Positions 8,241 to 16,752 of a DNA stretch of 64,000 nucleotides are shown piece after piece. The stretch's first letter is position 1. Each line of letters opens with the position of its first letter. The notes beneath the pieces were generated by a model. It searched no databases. It saw only the letters and a program-made list of their open reading frames with translations, and had not been told where the DNA came from. The stretch is from the NCBI GenBank assembly GCA_019636555.1, contig JAHBXH010000001.1:1518928-1582927 (forward strand), written 5' to 3'. Both the position numbers and the translations under genes were made by a program. The stretch is from Phycisphaeraceae bacterium. GTDB lineage: Bacteria > Planctomycetota > Phycisphaerae > Phycisphaerales > UBA1924.

Positions 8241-10421
8241 ATGGCTCCAGAATCAAAAAGTACGGACCGGCGGATCAACACGATCGCCACATTGGCGGTC
8301 GGAACCCTGACAGTGCTGCTGTGCCTGCTGCTCGCGCGCGTGACGCAGCTTCAATTGCGACCGCCCGGCGATTTGCGTCGTGAGATGGAGCCGCGCGTGA
8401 GCGTCCGAAAGGACCTTCCGATCCGGGGCGATCTTCTCGATCGGCGCGGGCGCATTCTCTCGACGACGCGTGTCGGATACCGGGTCGTCGTCGATCCGAC
8501 CCAGTTGAAGTCGCTGGATGAAGCGATCGTGAAGCTCGCGCGGGCGACGGGGCAGCGCGAGGATGTCGTCGGCGAGCGGATTCTCTCTCGCGTCAACGAG
8601 AACAGACGGCGCGAAGACCTGCGAAAAAAGCTCGAGCCGTTCGCGGAAGCCGGCGCGAACACCGCCCTGCTGACAGCGATCAAGAGCGCCTTCGGTTCTG
8701 CACTGGGCAAGGGCAATCCCGAGTCGGCTCCGCCTTCGGAAACCGAAACCCGTCAACTCGCCAGCCAGGAGATCGATGCGGACGCGCCGGCGCCCTCGCT
8801 CAAACCCATCCGCTATCTGCCGATGACGAGGCTGCTCTCGGATGAACAGGTTGCGGCGGTGCGCAGCGCGCGGATCAAGGGCGCGATCCTCGAACGCGTC
8901 ATGGTGCGCGAGTACCCGGGCGGGCCCGAAGTTGCTTCGATCGTCGGGCTCGTTGGTTTCGGACACGTCGGCGTGCTCGGCGCCGAGAGGATGCTGAACA
9001 AGCGTCTCTCGGGTTCGCCGGGAACGATCTCGTACGTGCGTGATGCCAAGGGAAAGCCCTTGTGGATCGAGCCCGGACAGGTCAAGCCCGCCGAACCTGG
9101 AATCGATATTCGGCTCTCGATCGATTCCGAGATGCAGCGCATCGCTGTCGAAGAACTGCAGCGCGGCATCACCGACGCCGACTCGGCGGGTGGACGCCTC
9201 ATGATCTTCGATCCGCTGACGGGTGAAGTGCTGGCGATGGTCGACATCGTCCGGCACGTGCCCGATGCGATCCCGTATCCGTGGGCGAAAGTCCTGCCGG
9301 CGCTACCCGAAGATCCCGCGGCGGCGACATCGAGCGGCAAAGGGAAAGCAAAGAAGCCCGCACCGAAGAAACTGCGCATCGAGGATCACGGCCCGCCGCC
9401 GCCGGCGAGATACATCACGATCCAGCGCGAACAGACAAACGACGATCTCCCGGCGATGCACCGCAACCGCTGCGTCGAAGATATTTACGAACCGGGCTCG
9501 ACCTTCAAGCCGTTTGTGTGGTCCACGATTACCGAGCTGGGACGCGCGCGCGTCGAGGAAGTGTTCGATACCGAAGGCGGACGCTGGCACACGTCCTACG
9601 GGCGCTACATCGAGGACGTCACCAAGCGCGCGACTATGACGTGGGCCGAGGTGCTCATCAATTCGTCGAACATCGGCATGATCAAGGGCGCCGAGCGCCT
9701 CTCCTATCAGGAGCTGCGTCAGGCTGTCGTGCGCTTCGGTTTCGGCAAGAAAACAAACATCGGTTTCGCGGGTGAAGCCAGCGGCATCATCACCTCGCTC
9801 AAAGATTGGAGCAAGTTCAGCCAGACTTCGGTGGCGTACGGCCACGAGGTCGCGGTGACGCCCTTGCAGATGGTGCGGGCGTTCAGCGCGTTCTGCCGCC
9901 CGGGCGAACTCGCGGGCACGCTTCCTGCAGTGCGCTTGACCGCGCAGACTGTCGACGATGTGCGAGGGACGGTGGTCGAGCGCGTTCTGCCGGTGAACAT
10001 CGCGAACCTGACGCGGGAGGTCATGCAGGGGGTCGCCGCAAAGGTCGAGATGAATCTCGCCAACTCCTCACACGGGAGCGAAGCGGGCTGGAAGTATTCG
10101 ATGTTCGGCAAATCGGGCACCGCAGAAATCCCGCTCACGCCTCCCGTCGGCAAGAACCTCCGCCGCCCGAAAGGGACCAGCGGGTATTTCGACAACCAAT
10201 ACAACAGCAGCTTCATCGCGGGCGGACCGGCAGAAGCGCCCAAGATCATCGTGCTCTGCGTCATCGACGACCCCGGGCCGTCGAAGATTCGCATCAGGCA
10301 GCATTACGGCTCATACGTGGCCGGGCCTGTGGTTCGCCGGACGATGGAGCGGGCCTTGAACTACCTCGGGGTCCAACCGACGACGACCGCGCTCGCGAAG
10401 GGCGACACAGCGGGAATGTAA
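8241..10421 (+). CDS. ftsI: Peptidoglycan transpeptidase FtsI / class B penicillin-binding protein
   Basis: Class B penicillin-binding protein that cross-links septal peptidoglycan; 726 residues. There is an N-terminal membrane anchor (about residues 15-35), a dimerisation module with RGDLLDRRGRILSTT, and the transpeptidase domain with all three motifs: S-T-F-K at 420-423 (nucleophile Ser420), S-S-N at 475-477 and K-S-G-T at 624-627. Between the start of the transpeptidase domain and the SxxK motif is an unusual insert of about 50 residues rich in Lys, Pro and Ala. The ATG at 8241 places the anchor normally; an in-frame ATG at 8175 would overlap the preceding gene by 44 bases. It is the last gene of this division cluster: no mur genes follow. 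Confidence 0.93.
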   Translation: MAPESKSTDRRINTIATLAVGTLTVLLCLLLARVTQLQLRPPGDLRREMEPRVSVRKDLPIRGDLLDRRGRILSTTRVGYRVVVDPTQLKSLDEAIVKLARATGQREDVVGERILSRVNENRRREDLRKKLEPFAEAGANTALLTAIKSAFGSALGKGNPESAPPSETETRQLASQEIDADAPAPSLKPIRYLPMTRLLSDEQVAAVRSARIKGAILERVMVREYPGGPEVASIVGLVGFGHVGVLGAERMLNKRLSGSPGTISYVRDAKGKPLWIEPGQVKPAEPGIDIRLSIDSEMQRIAVEELQRGITDADSAGGRLMIFDPLTGEVLAMVDIVRHVPDAIPYPWAKVLPALPEDPAAATSSGKGKAKKPAPKKLRIEDHGPPPPARYITIQREQTNDDLPAMHRNRCVEDIYEPGSTFKPFVWSTITELGRARVEEVFDTEGGRWHTSYGRYIEDVTKRATMTWAEVLINSSNIGMIKGAERLSYQELRQAVVRFGFGKKTNIGFAGEASGIITSLKDWSKFSQTSVAYGHEVAVTPLQMVRAFSAFCRPGELAGTLPAVRLTAQTVDDVRGTVVERVLPVNIANLTREVMQGVAAKVEMNLANSSHGSEAGWKYSMFGKSGTAEIPLTPPVGKNLRRPKGTSGYFDNQYNSSFIAGGPAEAPKIIVLCVIDDPGPSKIRIRQHYGSYVAGPVVRRTMERALNYLGVQPTTTALAKGDTAGM

Positions 10422-10549
10422 GCGTTTTCAGTGCTCGACCGCCTCCGAGCTGAACCGATGGTTTGGCATCTGATCGCGATTGCCGGCGGGTTCATCGAAC
10501 CGATAACGACGTGCAAGTGTTTTTGTGTTTTTTTTCGCGCAATGATGTG

Positions 10550-10578
10550 TTGCAGAAAGCGCTTACAAGAGTTACGAT
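10550..10578 (+). promoter_or_regulatory. Candidate sigma70-type promoter
   Basis: TTGCAG (10550-10555), a 17-base spacer and TACGAT (10573-10578) lie in an AT-rich patch about 120 bases before the sorting-tail protein at 10697. The boxes match the consensus at four of six positions each. The rest of the 275-bp gap shows no gene. Confidence 0.4.
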
Positions 10579-10696
10579 CGTTTAAGACTGCAGTCGGGCG
10601 TCTCCGGGACGCGCGAAATCTGCAAGAATTGCTCGTTTTTTCCCGTCAACGTGGGTTGGACGGGCGGCAAGTTTGCACCGAGAGGAGTTCGAAGAG

Positions 10697-11362
10697 ATGA
10701 AGAATGTTTTGTTTGTTGCCGCGGCTATCGCTGCGGTCTCAGGCGCTGCTCAAGCGGCGACCACGTACAACGATGCTCAGAACGACCTGTTTGACAACGG
10801 GTTCGCCAACTTGGACATCAAGTCGGTGACGGTGAGCCATGACGCGAACAACGTCTACTTCTCGGTGGAGACGCGTGGCTTCGCCAACTGGACGAAGTAC
10901 ATGATCTTCATGAACGTTTCGACCGGTAGCGATTTCACGCCAACGAACGCCTGGAACCGCCCGGTCAATCTCACGACGAACATCAGCCACTACGTCGGTT
11001 CGTGGGTTGATCAGCCGAACACCAACCAGCAGAACTGGGCTTGGGACGGCTTCAACTGGAACATGGACGGCGGCACGACGGACAACGATCAGACGCAGAT
11101 CGGCTCGAACATCGTGAAGTTCACGGTCAGCCGCTCGTTCCTCGGCCTGCTCGGCAACGGCGTGATCCTGTTCGACATCGCCACTTCGGGCGGCGGCGGC
11201 ACCGATCCGGGCGTCGATCACCTGAGCCGCAACACGCCGGCGACGACCGGCTGGGGCGAGCCCTCGACCTCCGGCACGTTCCTCGCCTACACGGTCCCGA
11301 CCCCGGGCAGCCTCGCGCTGATCGGCCTCGGCGGTCTGGTTGCGGCGCGTCGTCGTCGCTGA
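10697..11362 (+). CDS. Exported protein with PEP-CTERM-like sorting tail
   Basis: A 221-residue secreted protein. A signal peptide (MKNVLFVAAAIAAVSGAAQA) is followed by a beta-rich domain full of Asn, Thr and Trp. The C-terminus PTPGSLALIGLGGLVAARRRR is a short Pro-rich motif, a hydrophobic helix and an Arg cluster, the layout of PEP-CTERM signals processed by exosortase. The motif is P-T-P instead of P-E-P. The ATG at 10697 is set by AGAGGAG nine bases upstream; a candidate promoter lies at 10550 and a strong terminator follows the stop, so this is a single-gene transcript. The protein at 47890 carries the same kind of tail. Function unknown; surface location inferred. Confidence 0.82.
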   Translation: MKNVLFVAAAIAAVSGAAQAATTYNDAQNDLFDNGFANLDIKSVTVSHDANNVYFSVETRGFANWTKYMIFMNVSTGSDFTPTNAWNRPVNLTTNISHYVGSWVDQPNTNQQNWAWDGFNWNMDGGTTDNDQTQIGSNIVKFTVSRSFLGLLGNGVILFDIATSGGGGTDPGVDHLSRNTPATTGWGEPSTSGTFLAYTVPTPGSLALIGLGGLVAARRRR

Positions 11363-11392
11363 GCCTTCGAGTTTGAACTTTGACCTTCGCAG

Positions 11393-11424
11393 GCCCCGGC
11401 ACACTGCCGGGGCTTGTCTTTTTG
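11393..11424 (+). terminator. Rho-independent terminator
   Basis: A perfect 9-bp stem (11393-11401 with 11405-11413, GCCCCGGCA/TGCCGGGGC) with a 3-base loop, followed by TTGTCTTTTTG. It ends the sorting-tail gene. Confidence 0.85.
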
Positions 11425-11509
11425 CTGCCCGATCGATCGGCGAACAATCCGGGCTCAAAGCCGCTACATTCTGCGGCCCACGTGCCGGCAGCCCCGGCGG
11501 AGAACTGCC

Positions 11510-12541
11510 GTGCCCCCGATGATCGAAACGATCAACTTGACGAAGAAATACGGCGAGTTGATCGCGCTGAACAACCTGAACCTCATCATCAACGAGGGTG
11601 ACTGTTTCGGTTTCATCGGGCCCAACGGCGCGGGCAAAACGACCACGATCAAGATCCTCGCGACGCTTCTCAAGCCAAGCAGCGGACAGGCCAACGTCGC
11701 GGGCCTGACGATCGGATACCAGAATCGCCAGATCCGCCCCTTGATCGGCTACGTGCCCGACTTCATGGGCGCGTACGAAGACATGGTGGTCACCGAGTAT
11801 CTCGAGTTCTTCGCCGCGTCGTACGGCATCCACGGCGGGCAGCGCATCAAGACCGTGAAGGATGTCCTCGAGCTCACCGACCTCACGTACAAGGCCGACG
11901 CGGAAGTCAACAGCCTTTCGCGCGGCATGCAGCAACGCCTCAGCGTCGCGCGCGTGCTTCTTCACGATCCGAAGGTTCTGTTGATGGACGAGCCGGCGAG
12001 CGGTCTCGATCCGCGCGCCCGCATCGAGATGCGTGAACTACTCAAAGAGCTCCGCCGGATGGGCAAGACCATCCTGATCAGCAGCCACATCCTGCCGGAA
12101 CTCGCGGAGCTTTGCAACGTCGTCGGCATCATCGAGCGCGGGCAATTGCTCTTCAGCGGCACGGTCGACGAGATCGTGCGCCGCGCGAAGATGGGTCACA
12201 TTCTGCACGTCGGTGTCACCGACCGCGTCGAAGAAGCGGCGAAGGTGATCGCGGCCATGCCGGGCGTGAAGAAAGTGGTGCTCACCGATGCGGAATCTCC
12301 GGGCGCCGCGGTGAACGGCGCGGGAGTTGGTGGGGGGGGGGCTGCGGGTGGTGGGGGCGCGAAGAGCAACGGGCACGCGACCAAGATGATCGTGGCCGAC
12401 TTCGATGCCGCCGGGGGCAGGAACTACACGGATATTCCGAACGTGCTGATCAACCAGGGATTCCGGATCACGAAGTTCACCGAAGAGCCGGTGAACCTCG
12501 AAACCGCGTTCATGCGTTTGACCAAGGGGCTCGTGCAGTAA
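11510..12541 (+). CDS. ABC transporter ATP-binding protein (ABC-2 type)
   Basis: Nucleotide-binding subunit of an ABC transporter, 343 residues. Walker A is GPNGAGKTT (about 37-45), the signature LSRGMQQRLS is near 135-144, and Walker B with the D-loop reads LLMDEPASGLD near 157-167. The sequence resembles ABC-2 export ATPases (NatA/CcmA-like). The GTG at 11510 has GGCGGAG about seven bases upstream; the in-frame ATG at 11519 is a close alternative. After the ATPase domain there is a Gly/Ala-rich stretch encoded by G runs, including ten consecutive Gs at 12332-12341. No permease gene adjoins it, so the membrane partner must be elsewhere. Confidence 0.9.
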   Translation: MPPMIETINLTKKYGELIALNNLNLIINEGDCFGFIGPNGAGKTTTIKILATLLKPSSGQANVAGLTIGYQNRQIRPLIGYVPDFMGAYEDMVVTEYLEFFAASYGIHGGQRIKTVKDVLELTDLTYKADAEVNSLSRGMQQRLSVARVLLHDPKVLLMDEPASGLDPRARIEMRELLKELRRMGKTILISSHILPELAELCNVVGIIERGQLLFSGTVDEIVRRAKMGHILHVGVTDRVEEAAKVIAAMPGVKKVVLTDAESPGAAVNGAGVGGGGAAGGGGAKSNGHATKMIVADFDAAGGRNYTDIPNVLINQGFRITKFTEEPVNLETAFMRLTKGLVQ

Positions 12542-12587
12542 GTTGATCAAAGCTGGCGGTTCGGCCGGCCGAGGATTCTTCGCTCAC

Positions 12588-13103
12588 ATGAGCATCACGA
12601 TCAGGCGATTGGCTCCGATAGACGCTCTTGACTACGTCACTCTCCGCCGCGAGATGCTCGCCGACTCTCCGTGGTCGTTCCTCGCGAGCCCGGAACAGGA
12701 TCGCGGCTGCGATCTCGAAAAGGTGCGTGCGTCGCTCGCGCGGGAAGATGCCGCCATCTTCGCGGTTCGCGAAGGCGACCGCCTCGTTGCCGCGGCAGGT
12801 GTCGTTCGCGACGAGGCCTTGAAAAAGCGGCACATCGCGACGATCTGGGGCGTCTATGTCGCGCCGGGAGCGCGCGGGCGCGGGCTGGGGCGTGCAGTCG
12901 TGTGTGCCGCGATGGATGCCGCGCGATCATGGCCGGGAGTCGGATCGATCCATCTCGCGGTCAGCTCGAACGCACCGCTGGCGCGCCGGTTGTACGACTC
13001 GCTCGGATTTCGGGAATGGGGCTACGAGCCCGACGCCGTGCGGATCAACGGTGTTTCATACGGCGAGCATCACATGGCGATGGCGCTTGACAAACAGCCC
13101 TAG
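12588..13103 (+). CDS. GNAT family N-acetyltransferase
   Basis: A 171-residue acetyl-CoA-dependent acyltransferase. The GNAT motif A is visible as IWGVYVAPGARGRGLGRAVV (R/Q-x-x-G-x-G/A loop that holds the acetyl-CoA pyrophosphate), followed by HLAVSSNAPLARRLYDSLGF, the usual motif B. The ATG at 12588 gives the normal MSITIRRL start; the frame is open back to the preceding gene. It begins 46 bases after the ABC ATPase and may share its transcript. The substrate cannot be told from the sequence. Confidence 0.88.
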   Translation: MSITIRRLAPIDALDYVTLRREMLADSPWSFLASPEQDRGCDLEKVRASLAREDAAIFAVREGDRLVAAAGVVRDEALKKRHIATIWGVYVAPGARGRGLGRAVVCAAMDAARSWPGVGSIHLAVSSNAPLARRLYDSLGFREWGYEPDAVRINGVSYGEHHMAMALDKQP

Positions 13104-13954
13104 TCAGGGTGCGGCGCCGCCAGTCGCCTCCGGCGGCAGGCGCGACGCTTGGATGAAGACTGGGCCGTAGTGGAGCAGTAGCCATTTCCACCGGCCGTAA
13201 AGAGTCGAGAGGCCGACCACCGTCAGTGTTTCCGTCGCCTCGTCGTAGATCGCAACCGGACCTCCGGACATCCCGTTGATCCGAAGCGGCGCTTCGCTTC
13301 GGAAAATGATCGTTTCGTGCGGCCCAAAGTCACGAACGGCGATTCCCTTCACGATCGTAACGCAACGGGCACCGAGTCGCTTCCCTCGAGTTCCGGAGCG
13401 TGCACATAGCCGAACGCATAGATCGTCGTGCCCTGGGCGATCGGCAAGACGCCGTCGAAGCGGATTCGCGATCGGAGCGGGTTCATCAATTGAAGTTCGA
13501 GCGAAGTAGGCTGGCTTTCGGAAGGGAAAGCACCATTTGCAATGTCCGGACGAAAGAGGAGTGTGTCATTCGCGGAATCGTCGCGGTAAAGCACGTCCGC
13601 GCTCACCGCGGTCTCATTGACAAGGATCAGCGGTCGGGTGCCTCTCCGCCAGCGTTCATCGAACACGTGCGCCGCCGTGAGCATGAGCCCATTTGGGAGA
13701 AGCTGCGCGGATCCGACGCTGTCGGCGGACATGCCCGTAAGTTTGCAGCGAGCATCAACGTCGCGCTGAATAGTCGTCACGGATGCGACGATCGCGGGAC
13801 CGAACTGCCGGACACAAACCGGGATTTCGGCAGCGGCTTTTTCGCGATCTGAGAGCGTGTTGGATGTCGAGCATCCCGCGAATTCCATGCACGCGAGAAG
13901 CACAAGCAATACGCGCGGAGACTTGACTGAAATGAAGCGGCATTTACGCAGCAC
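13104..13954 (-). pseudogene. Trypsin-like serine protease lipoprotein, frameshifted
   Basis: Two overlapping reverse-strand frames together make one S1-type protease. The upstream frame (13349-13954) has a lipoprotein signal (VLLVLLACMEFAGC), the catalytic His in MLTAAHVFD and the Asp in DDSANDTLLF, then stops with TGA at 13349-13351. The downstream frame, open from a GTG at 13352, carries the nucleophile in GMSGGPVAIYD and the C-terminus. The split falls between the Asp and the Ser, so neither half can be an active enzyme alone. The GTGA overlap allows coupled translation, but no slippery run is visible, so an indel (real or an assembly error) is more likely. The GTG at 13954 is one of several possible starts. 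Confidence 0.7.
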
Positions 13955-14015
13955 CCACGGCAAGTTTACAACGGCCGGAGATGATTCCTCACATCTCTCG
14001 TGGAGGAAAACAATC

Positions 14016-14132
14016 ATGCGTGGGTTGCTTCGGGGCGGTCTTGCAGGATTGGCGGCATGGAAGCTGGGAGGAGGGATCGTTTCCACCATCCTGATTTTCC
14101 TGCTGATCTTTTGGTTGCTGGGCCGGATTTGA
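14016..14132 (+). CDS. Small 38-residue membrane protein
   Basis: Very short gene: MRGLLRGGLAGLAAWKLGGG followed by one strongly hydrophobic helix ending FWLLGRI. A textbook GGAGG at 14002-14006 lies nine bases before the ATG, and a strong terminator (14234-14274) follows, so the unit looks like a dedicated single-gene transcript. No known family is recognised. The Gly-rich amphipathic start and single helix suggest a membrane-inserted regulator or stress peptide, but that is speculation. Confidence 0.65.
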   Translation: MRGLLRGGLAGLAAWKLGGGIVSTILIFLLIFWLLGRI

Positions 14133-14233
14133 TGGGGGATTCGTTGCTGTTTTTTTGTTGCTTGTGCGCGGGCCCGCCGGTGGTGGCGAAGTCGATGTCC
14201 GCCCGTGTTGGAGAGGATGGGAAAGAGGCGCAG

Positions 14234-14274
14234 GCGGCCCGTGCTCGAAACAGCGCGGGCCGCTCGCTTTTTTG
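14234..14274 (+). terminator. Rho-independent terminator
   Basis: A stem of about 12 bp (14234-14245 with 14252-14263, one G-T wobble) with loop CGAAAC, followed by TCGCTTTTTTG. It lies in the 305-bp gap between the 38-residue gene and the prolyl oligopeptidase gene; nothing else was recognised there. Confidence 0.85.
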
Positions 14275-14437
14275 CCCGATTCGGGCCTGAGATTTCCTCG
14301 TCCTGCAGGCCGCCCGTGGGGCTCCCCCTCGTGGAACGCGATACCGCATCTTTGCGGGTTCCATTCGGTAGAATGTGAACTCACGAGTGCTTTGTTTTCT
14401 TCCGGTCGCCCACCGGGAATTGGGCGGGAGAAACTCG

Positions 14438-16618
14438 ATGAAATCGAAGGTTTGGATGATGAGCGGAATGGCGGCGGTGCTTGCCGCGGGATTGGTTGTG
14501 TCGGTTGCGAACGCCGGCGATATTCCGGCGCCCCCTCCGACCAAGCAGGAGCCGGTGCGCGACGACATTTTCGGCATCGAGTACGTAGACAACTACCGCT
14601 GGCTCGAGGGAGACAACAGCGATCCAAAGAACATGGGCACGGAAACGCCGGAGGTCGCGGCGTGGACCGACGCGCAGAACGCGTACACGCGCAGCGTGCT
14701 CGACAATCTGCCCGGCCGCAAGGCGGTCGAAGACAAGATCCGTCCGCTGATGGAAGTCGGCTCGATTTCTTCGCCGACGATGCGCGGCAATCGCTACTTC
14801 TTCAGCAAGCGCGAGGCGAGTCAGAATCAGCCATTGGTCTACTACCGCGACGGATACAAGGGGGAAACGAAGCTGATTCTCGATCCGGCGACGATCGATC
14901 CGAGCGGGCTCGTCACGATCACCTGGTACGTGCCGAGCCTCGACGGCAAGAAGCTGGCGTACGGCACGTATCGCGCGGGCGATGAAAACGCGACGCTCCA
15001 CATCATCGATGTCGACAGCGGGAAGAAGAGCGACTTCTCGATCCCGAATAAGGTGAGCAGCGTGAGCTGGCTTCCCGACAACTCGGGGCTCGTCTATCGC
15101 AACCTCGCCGACCCGAACAACCCCTACAGCGGACAGGTGATGTTCGTCGGCATCGATCAGGATCTGAGCAAGGCTCAAACCATCCTGCGCCAATTCACCA
15201 AGGACGAGAACGCCAAGCTCGCGACGACGTACGGCCCGGGCGGCGGGCTCGATCGCGATGGCAAGTGGCTCGAACTGAGCTACTCGACCGACACGCGGAA
15301 CAACGACCTGTGGGTCGCCGATTTCGAGGAATTCCGGAAAACCGGAAAGGTGAACAAGGTGGACATCCTCGTCGGCGAAAAGGCGTCGGCAAGCGCCGAT
15401 ATCGTCGGCGACACTATGTTCCTTCAGACGACTCTGGATGCGCCGAACGGACGCGTGTTTGCGATCGATCTCAAGAATCCGGATCGCAAGAACTGGAAGG
15501 AAATCATCCCCGAGCGCAAGGATGCGAATCTGACCGGCGTAAGAGTGTCCAAGAGCCGGATCGCGGCAACGTATCTGAAGAACGCCAGCAGCTCGATCGA
15601 GACTTTCGACTACGCGGGCAAGCCGACGGGCAGCCTGAAACTCCCGGGCATCGGCAGCGCGGGAATTTCGACGGAAGAAGATCGCGACGAGGCGTATCTC
15701 TCTTTCAGCAGTTACAACTACCCGACGAGCATCTTCCGCGTCGACCTCACCAAGCCCGACGCACAGCCGGAATTGTGGGAGCGCCCGGCGGTGCCGGTTG
15801 ATCCGAGCACCGTCGAAGTCAAGCAGGAGTGGTTCAGTTCGTCGGGTGGCGCGCGCATCCCGATGTTCATCGTCCACAAAAAGGGCCTCAAGCTCGACGG
15901 CAACAACCCGACCATCCTGTACGGGTACGGCGGATTCATGATCAGCCAAACGCCGTCGTTCAACGCCTCCAATTTCCAGTGGTACGACGCCGGCGGCGTG
16001 CTGGCCGTGGCAAACCTGCGAGGTGGCGGCGAATTCGGAACCGCCTGGCACGAGGCGGGCAAGCTCGGCCAGAAGCAGAACACCTGGGACGATTTCCAGG
16101 CCGCGGCGGAGCATCTGATCAACAGCGGATACACCAGCCCCAAGAAACTGGCGGTCATGGGAGGCTCGCAGGGCGGTCTGCTCGTCGGTTCATTTGTCAC
16201 GCAGCGCCCCGATCTCTGCAAAGCGGCGCTCTGCCTCGTTCCTCTGAACGACATGCTCCGCTATCAGAACTTCCTGATGGCGCGCTACTGGGTGCCCGAA
16301 TACGGCAGCGCCGAGAACAAGGAACAGTTCGAGTTCATCCGCAAGTACTCGCCGTACCAGAATGTCAAGAAGGGAACGGCGTATCCGGCGGTGCTCGTCA
16401 CGGCCGGCGAACACGACGCGCGCGTGCACCCGCTGCACGCACGCAAGTTCGTCGCGGCATTGCGCGAAGCCACGAGTAGCGGGCTCCCGATTCTCTACTG
16501 GGGCGACAAGGACGCGGGACACGGACAAGGAAAGCCGCTGAATCTGCGGATTCGTGATCTCGTCGATCAGCGCGTGTTCCTGATGTGGCAACTCGGCATG
16601 CTCGAAGGCGACAACTGA
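14438..16618 (+). CDS. Secreted prolyl oligopeptidase (S9A family)
   Basis: A 726-residue serine peptidase that should cut short peptides after proline in the periplasm or outside. A signal peptide (residues 1 to about 23, VVSVANAG) precedes a seven-bladed propeller region with the family's DDIFGIEYVDNYRWLEGDN near the start, then the alpha/beta-hydrolase domain. The catalytic triad is visible: Ser577 in GGSQGGLLVG, Asp660 in GEHDARVHP and His695 in AGHGQGKP. GGGAG lies upstream of the ATG at 14438. Flanking terminators suggest a single-gene transcript. Length matches other secreted prolyl oligopeptidases. Confidence 0.93.
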   Translation: MKSKVWMMSGMAAVLAAGLVVSVANAGDIPAPPPTKQEPVRDDIFGIEYVDNYRWLEGDNSDPKNMGTETPEVAAWTDAQNAYTRSVLDNLPGRKAVEDKIRPLMEVGSISSPTMRGNRYFFSKREASQNQPLVYYRDGYKGETKLILDPATIDPSGLVTITWYVPSLDGKKLAYGTYRAGDENATLHIIDVDSGKKSDFSIPNKVSSVSWLPDNSGLVYRNLADPNNPYSGQVMFVGIDQDLSKAQTILRQFTKDENAKLATTYGPGGGLDRDGKWLELSYSTDTRNNDLWVADFEEFRKTGKVNKVDILVGEKASASADIVGDTMFLQTTLDAPNGRVFAIDLKNPDRKNWKEIIPERKDANLTGVRVSKSRIAATYLKNASSSIETFDYAGKPTGSLKLPGIGSAGISTEEDRDEAYLSFSSYNYPTSIFRVDLTKPDAQPELWERPAVPVDPSTVEVKQEWFSSSGGARIPMFIVHKKGLKLDGNNPTILYGYGGFMISQTPSFNASNFQWYDAGGVLAVANLRGGGEFGTAWHEAGKLGQKQNTWDDFQAAAEHLINSGYTSPKKLAVMGGSQGGLLVGSFVTQRPDLCKAALCLVPLNDMLRYQNFLMARYWVPEYGSAENKEQFEFIRKYSPYQNVKKGTAYPAVLVTAGEHDARVHPLHARKFVAALREATSSGLPILYWGDKDAGHGQGKPLNLRIRDLVDQRVFLMWQLGMLEGDN

Positions 16619-16698
16619 GCCCCCGGGTTCGCGCGGCATCCGGGGGATCGTCCCGGGCTTGTTCCCGGAATTCGGGCTTCGCAAAAAGCATGAATCGC

Positions 16699-16731
16699 AG
16701 GGCCGGAACGCTCCGGCCCTGTTTCTTTTTG
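16699..16731 (+). terminator. Rho-independent terminator
   Basis: A perfect 9-bp stem (16699-16707 with 16712-16720, AGGGCCGGA/TCCGGCCCT), loop ACGC, then GTTTCTTTTTG. It ends the prolyl oligopeptidase transcript. Confidence 0.9.
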
Positions 16732-16752
16732 CGCGAATCCCGGATTCGGGGT

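Noticed and set aside
10431..10700. An 89-codon open frame before the sorting-tail protein
   Set aside because: It runs through the candidate promoter and overlaps the next start out of frame; composition and lack of a ribosome site argue against it.
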